In this document: positions 35,339 to 37,478 of the stretch, in pieces
How positions within the stretch are numbered: position 1 is the first letter of the stretch
Layout of the letters: each line of letters starts with the position of its first letter
Source: Denitrificimonas halotolerans
GTDB lineage: Bacteria > Pseudomonadota > Gammaproteobacteria > Pseudomonadales > Pseudomonadaceae
Length of the DNA: 37,478 bases
Assembly: GCF_034259425.1 (NCBI RefSeq)
Contig: NZ_JAXIVU010000022.1
Coordinates: 1-37,478 of the forward strand
Reading direction: 5' to 3'
Made by a program: the position numbers and the translations under genes
Notes under the pieces: generated by a model
The model's input: the letters and a program-made list of their open reading frames with translations, nothing else
Database searches by the model: none
What the model was told of the DNA's origin: nothing

Positions 35339-37102
35339 CTAAATTTCATATGCCTTACGATAGCTACCTTGGTAATCAAAAATGCGCTCCTGTACCTGCC
35401 AATAATGTTTTTTTTGTTTGCGTGCAATAACAAAGTCTGGTGCAGGCAATAAAGCTTGCACAGCCAGCACCTCATCAAGCGTGCTGAATGTTTGCGGGGT
35501 CTGGGCATTGGCTAAACGCCGACCGAACAGCTGATTAAACACATTACGCTGAGCAGATTTGCTCAAGTCAAAAGTTTCACTGAGTTCTTCGCCATCTTCC
35601 CCGTGATAAGTGATTTTCAGCCTGTCTTGATTGTTGCTTACAGTAATTCCAGCACAACGAATCACCATGGCATCTTTCAACTTAAGTGCATCACGCAGTT
35701 GATCATCAGGGTCAATAATAGCTTTTTTACATTGTTGGCAATTACGTGCAGCAATATCATTTTCGCCCCCACAATGCGGGCACTCTTTAAAACGAAAACG
35801 GTAATCACACTGTTCAAATGGTTGTACGGGTTCCTCACCCTCACCGACACCTAACAGCCCCTGACAACGCCGTCCATAATGCTCAATCACGTGGCCTTGT
35901 CCATCTGTTTTACCCCAATAAATATTGGCAAAACCGCAACTAGGACAAAGTACTTGCACCGGCTCACTATCGGGATTGGGCTTCTTCTCTCCCACTTCAG
36001 GATGATACAAATTGACATTATTACCGGCGTAATCAATCACCAAACAATCCTGTTTGCCCTCATCCAGGCGCAGACCACGCCCGACGATTTGCTGATACAA
36101 ACTAACCGACTGGGTCGGGCGCAAAATGGCGATAAAATCCACATGAGGCGCATCAAAGCCGGTCGTGAGCACTGAAACATTCACTAAATACTTTAATTGA
36201 CGCTGCTTAAAACGCTGAATCAACTCATCCCGCTCACGCTGATCAGTGGCTCCAGTAATCAACGCGGTCTGCTCTTGCGGCAAATAACCGGTGATTTCCT
36301 TAGCATGATCCACAGTAGCGGCAAAAATCATCACCGCCTGACGCTTAGTTGCTTGCTCCATCACTTGCTCAATAATGGCGCGGGTAACCCGCCGATGCTT
36401 GCTCAACAATGCATTGACATCTTGTTCCGCGTATTCACCAAAGCGGTTCTGCGCCAGCACAGAAAAATCATATTGCGCAATTGCTGCATCAACCAATTTG
36501 GGTTTGGTGAGATAGCCGCGGTTGATCATATAAATTAACGGCAACTCATAAATGCAGTGTACAAAAGGCTTTTTCTCTTCACTGCGCACAAACCCTCGAT
36601 AGTGATAGCGATAAATCCAGCCCATACCTAAGCGATAGGGCGTGGCGGTGAGCCCCAATACTTTCAAGTCTTTATTGTGCTGCCGCAGCTGCTCGATAAT
36701 CCGCTGATACTGACTGTTTTCATCGCCACTGACTCGGTGGCACTCATCAATAATGATTAATGAATACTCTTCCTTGAACTGTGCAAGATTCGCCGCTACT
36801 GACTGCACGCTAGCAAAAGTCACTTGGTAACGGTGCTCTTTACGATTTAATCCGGCAGAAAAAATACCACCCTCTACTCCGTAACTCTGATATTTAGCGT
36901 GGTTTTGTTCAACCAGTTCTTTTACGTGAGTAAGCACCAGAATTTTACGTCGCGCCAAACGCGCCAGCTCAGCAATCACTAAGCTTTTACCGGCACCAGT
37001 GGGCAATACAATCACTGCTGACTCAGCGGATTTGCGAAAATGTTTTAACGTAGCATTCACAGCTTCCTGCTGATAAGGCCGCAACTTAAAAGGTGCATTC
37101 AT
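35339..37102 (-). CDS. radD: RadD-type DNA repair helicase (YejH)
   Basis: A superfamily 2 helicase-like ATPase of 587 residues that reads as E. coli RadD along its whole length. RadD acts in double-strand break repair and processing of recombination intermediates with RecA and SSB. Seen are LRPYQQEAVNATL at the N-terminus, Walker A PTGAGKS (34-40), DECH (119-122), GLTATPYRLG, VLTTGFDAPHVDFIAILRPT and QQIVGRGLRL. The C-terminal part has zinc-binding Cys groups (CPSCGFANIYWGK, CPHCGGENDIAARNCQQC) and ends in WQVQERIFDYQGSYRKAYEI. It stands alone between two tnpB pieces and looks intact. Confidence 0.94.
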   Translation of the reverse strand: MNAPFKLRPYQQEAVNATLKHFRKSAESAVIVLPTGAGKSLVIAELARLARRKILVLTHVKELVEQNHAKYQSYGVEGGIFSAGLNRKEHRYQVTFASVQSVAANLAQFKEEYSLIIIDECHRVSGDENSQYQRIIEQLRQHNKDLKVLGLTATPYRLGMGWIYRYHYRGFVRSEEKKPFVHCIYELPLIYMINRGYLTKPKLVDAAIAQYDFSVLAQNRFGEYAEQDVNALLSKHRRVTRAIIEQVMEQATKRQAVMIFAATVDHAKEITGYLPQEQTALITGATDQRERDELIQRFKQRQLKYLVNVSVLTTGFDAPHVDFIAILRPTQSVSLYQQIVGRGLRLDEGKQDCLVIDYAGNNVNLYHPEVGEKKPNPDSEPVQVLCPSCGFANIYWGKTDGQGHVIEHYGRRCQGLLGVGEGEEPVQPFEQCDYRFRFKECPHCGGENDIAARNCQQCKKAIIDPDDQLRDALKLKDAMVIRCAGITVSNNQDRLKITYHGEDGEELSETFDLSKSAQRNVFNQLFGRRLANAQTPQTFSTLDEVLAVQALLPAPDFVIARKQKKHYWQVQERIFDYQGSYRKAYEI

Positions 37103-37205
37103 AGTTCAGTGCTTAAAAACGATGAGAATTAGAAAGTCATACTAACAAATACCCCAACCTGCTAGCCTGTGAATCTATCTACTGTGGCCTTTGGTGGTAA
37201 TTTTA

Positions 37206-37300
37206 TTGACATCCTCCCCGACCTAAAGGACAGGGATTCCTACTGCTAGACGACCATGCCCAGCCGCGAGAATGTTACGTGCCGCGTTGATATCGCGTTC
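37206..37300 (-). ncRNA. Predicted omega-RNA and right end of IS200/IS605 element
   Basis: In this family the 3' end of tnpB and the right end of the element encode the scaffold of the guide RNA. Here, after the tnpB stop, the minus strand has GAATCCCTGTCCTTTAGG, then TCGGGGAGGATG and TCAA (37206-37209), as in many IS605-type right ends. The element most likely stops at 37206, so the guide would be copied from the flank just below it (about 37186-37205). The 5' limit of the RNA is a guess. Confidence 0.4.
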
Positions 37301-37478
37301 GTGGGTGACACCACACCCATTGCACGCCCATTCTCTTATTCCAAGTCCTGCGATACCTTTCGGCCTCGACTCGGGCAAACTGCCGCAACTCGAACAGGTT
37401 TGGGTGGTGTATGCCTCGTCAATTTCCTTAAAAACAATGCCTGCGTGAGCGCATTTATAGTCCAGCATTGTTTTTAAT
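37223..37478 (-). CDS. tnpB: RNA-guided endonuclease TnpB (IS200/IS605), C-terminal part
   Basis: The partial gene enters from beyond the window and its frame is open from the window edge. It reads LKTMLDYKCAHAGIVF, then the zinc ribbon TCSSCG and CNGCG, and ERDINAARNIL with the last RuvC Asp, ending GRLAVGIPVL. TnpB is a nuclease guided by RNA from the right end of its element and helps such elements persist. All visible catalytic and zinc residues are present, so this copy may be intact, but about three quarters of it is outside the window. An ATG at 37468 is internal to the protein, not the true start. No tnpA is seen. Confidence 0.9.
   Translation of the reverse strand, partial: LKTMLDYKCAHAGIVFKEIDEAYTTQTCSSCGSLPESRPKGIAGLGIREWACNGCGVTHERDINAARNILAAGHGRLAVGIPVL

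Noticed and set aside
37256..37477. Plus-strand open frame at the window end
   Set aside because: Antisense to the tnpB zinc-ribbon and RuvC-III region, which is clearly the real coding frame.
1..37478. CRISPR array, tRNA genes or prophage genes
   Set aside because: No regularly spaced repeats, no cloverleaf-type sequence and no phage proteins were recognised on either strand.

Overview
The window is chromosomal DNA of a gammaproteobacterium, most likely a low-GC member of the Pseudomonadaceae. Three things point there: the order mutT/thiE, argJ, secA, dciA, lpxC and the whole dcw cluster up to mraZ and rnpB is the Pseudomonas arrangement; the proteins read as Pseudomonas-type; and the base composition looks clearly lower in GC than classical Pseudomonas. 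The genus is an inference from gene order and protein flavour only.

Layout. (1) 60-5156, minus strand: a Nudix/ThiE-like fusion, argJ and secA, with hairpins closing the transcripts. (2) 5439-8561: dciA (replicative helicase loader), then a nucleobase salvage block of hpt (minus) divergent from upp-uraA (plus). (3) 8580-26256, all minus: an unbroken division and cell-wall cluster transcribed as mraZ, rsmH, ftsL, ftsI, murE, murF, mraY, murD, ftsW, murG, murC, ddlB, ftsQ, ftsA, ftsZ, lpxC. From rsmH to ftsA almost every junction is a 1-11 base overlap or a gap of a few bases, so the genes are translationally coupled. A sigma70-like promoter with four MraZ-type repeats at 10-base spacing precedes mraZ. 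(4) 26549-26905, minus: class A RNase P RNA. (5) 27147-31505: tesB and a HAD phosphatase (plus), an RhlE-type RNA helicase (minus), a membrane-anchored FKBP isomerase (plus) and a GST-like protein (minus). (6) 31771-34674, minus: a three-component TRAP transporter (dctP, dctQ, dctM). (7) 34899-37478: radD between two IS200/IS605-family tnpB pieces in opposite orientation. The left one is a broken pseudogene; the right one is the intact C-terminal end of a gene that continues past the window.

How the genes work together: region 3 supplies Lipid II precursors (MurE, F, D, C, DdlB, MraY, MurG), the septal machinery that uses them (FtsW, FtsI, FtsQ, FtsL, FtsA, FtsZ) and the committed step of lipid A synthesis (LpxC). 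SecA, DciA and RNase P RNA are core functions next to it. Regions 5-7 are ordinary accessory content.

No clearly undescribed multi-gene system is visible. The items most worth a second look are the two tnpB copies flanking radD with a predicted omega-RNA at the right-hand one, the salvage block placed between dciA and lpxC, and several unexplained intergenic hairpins.
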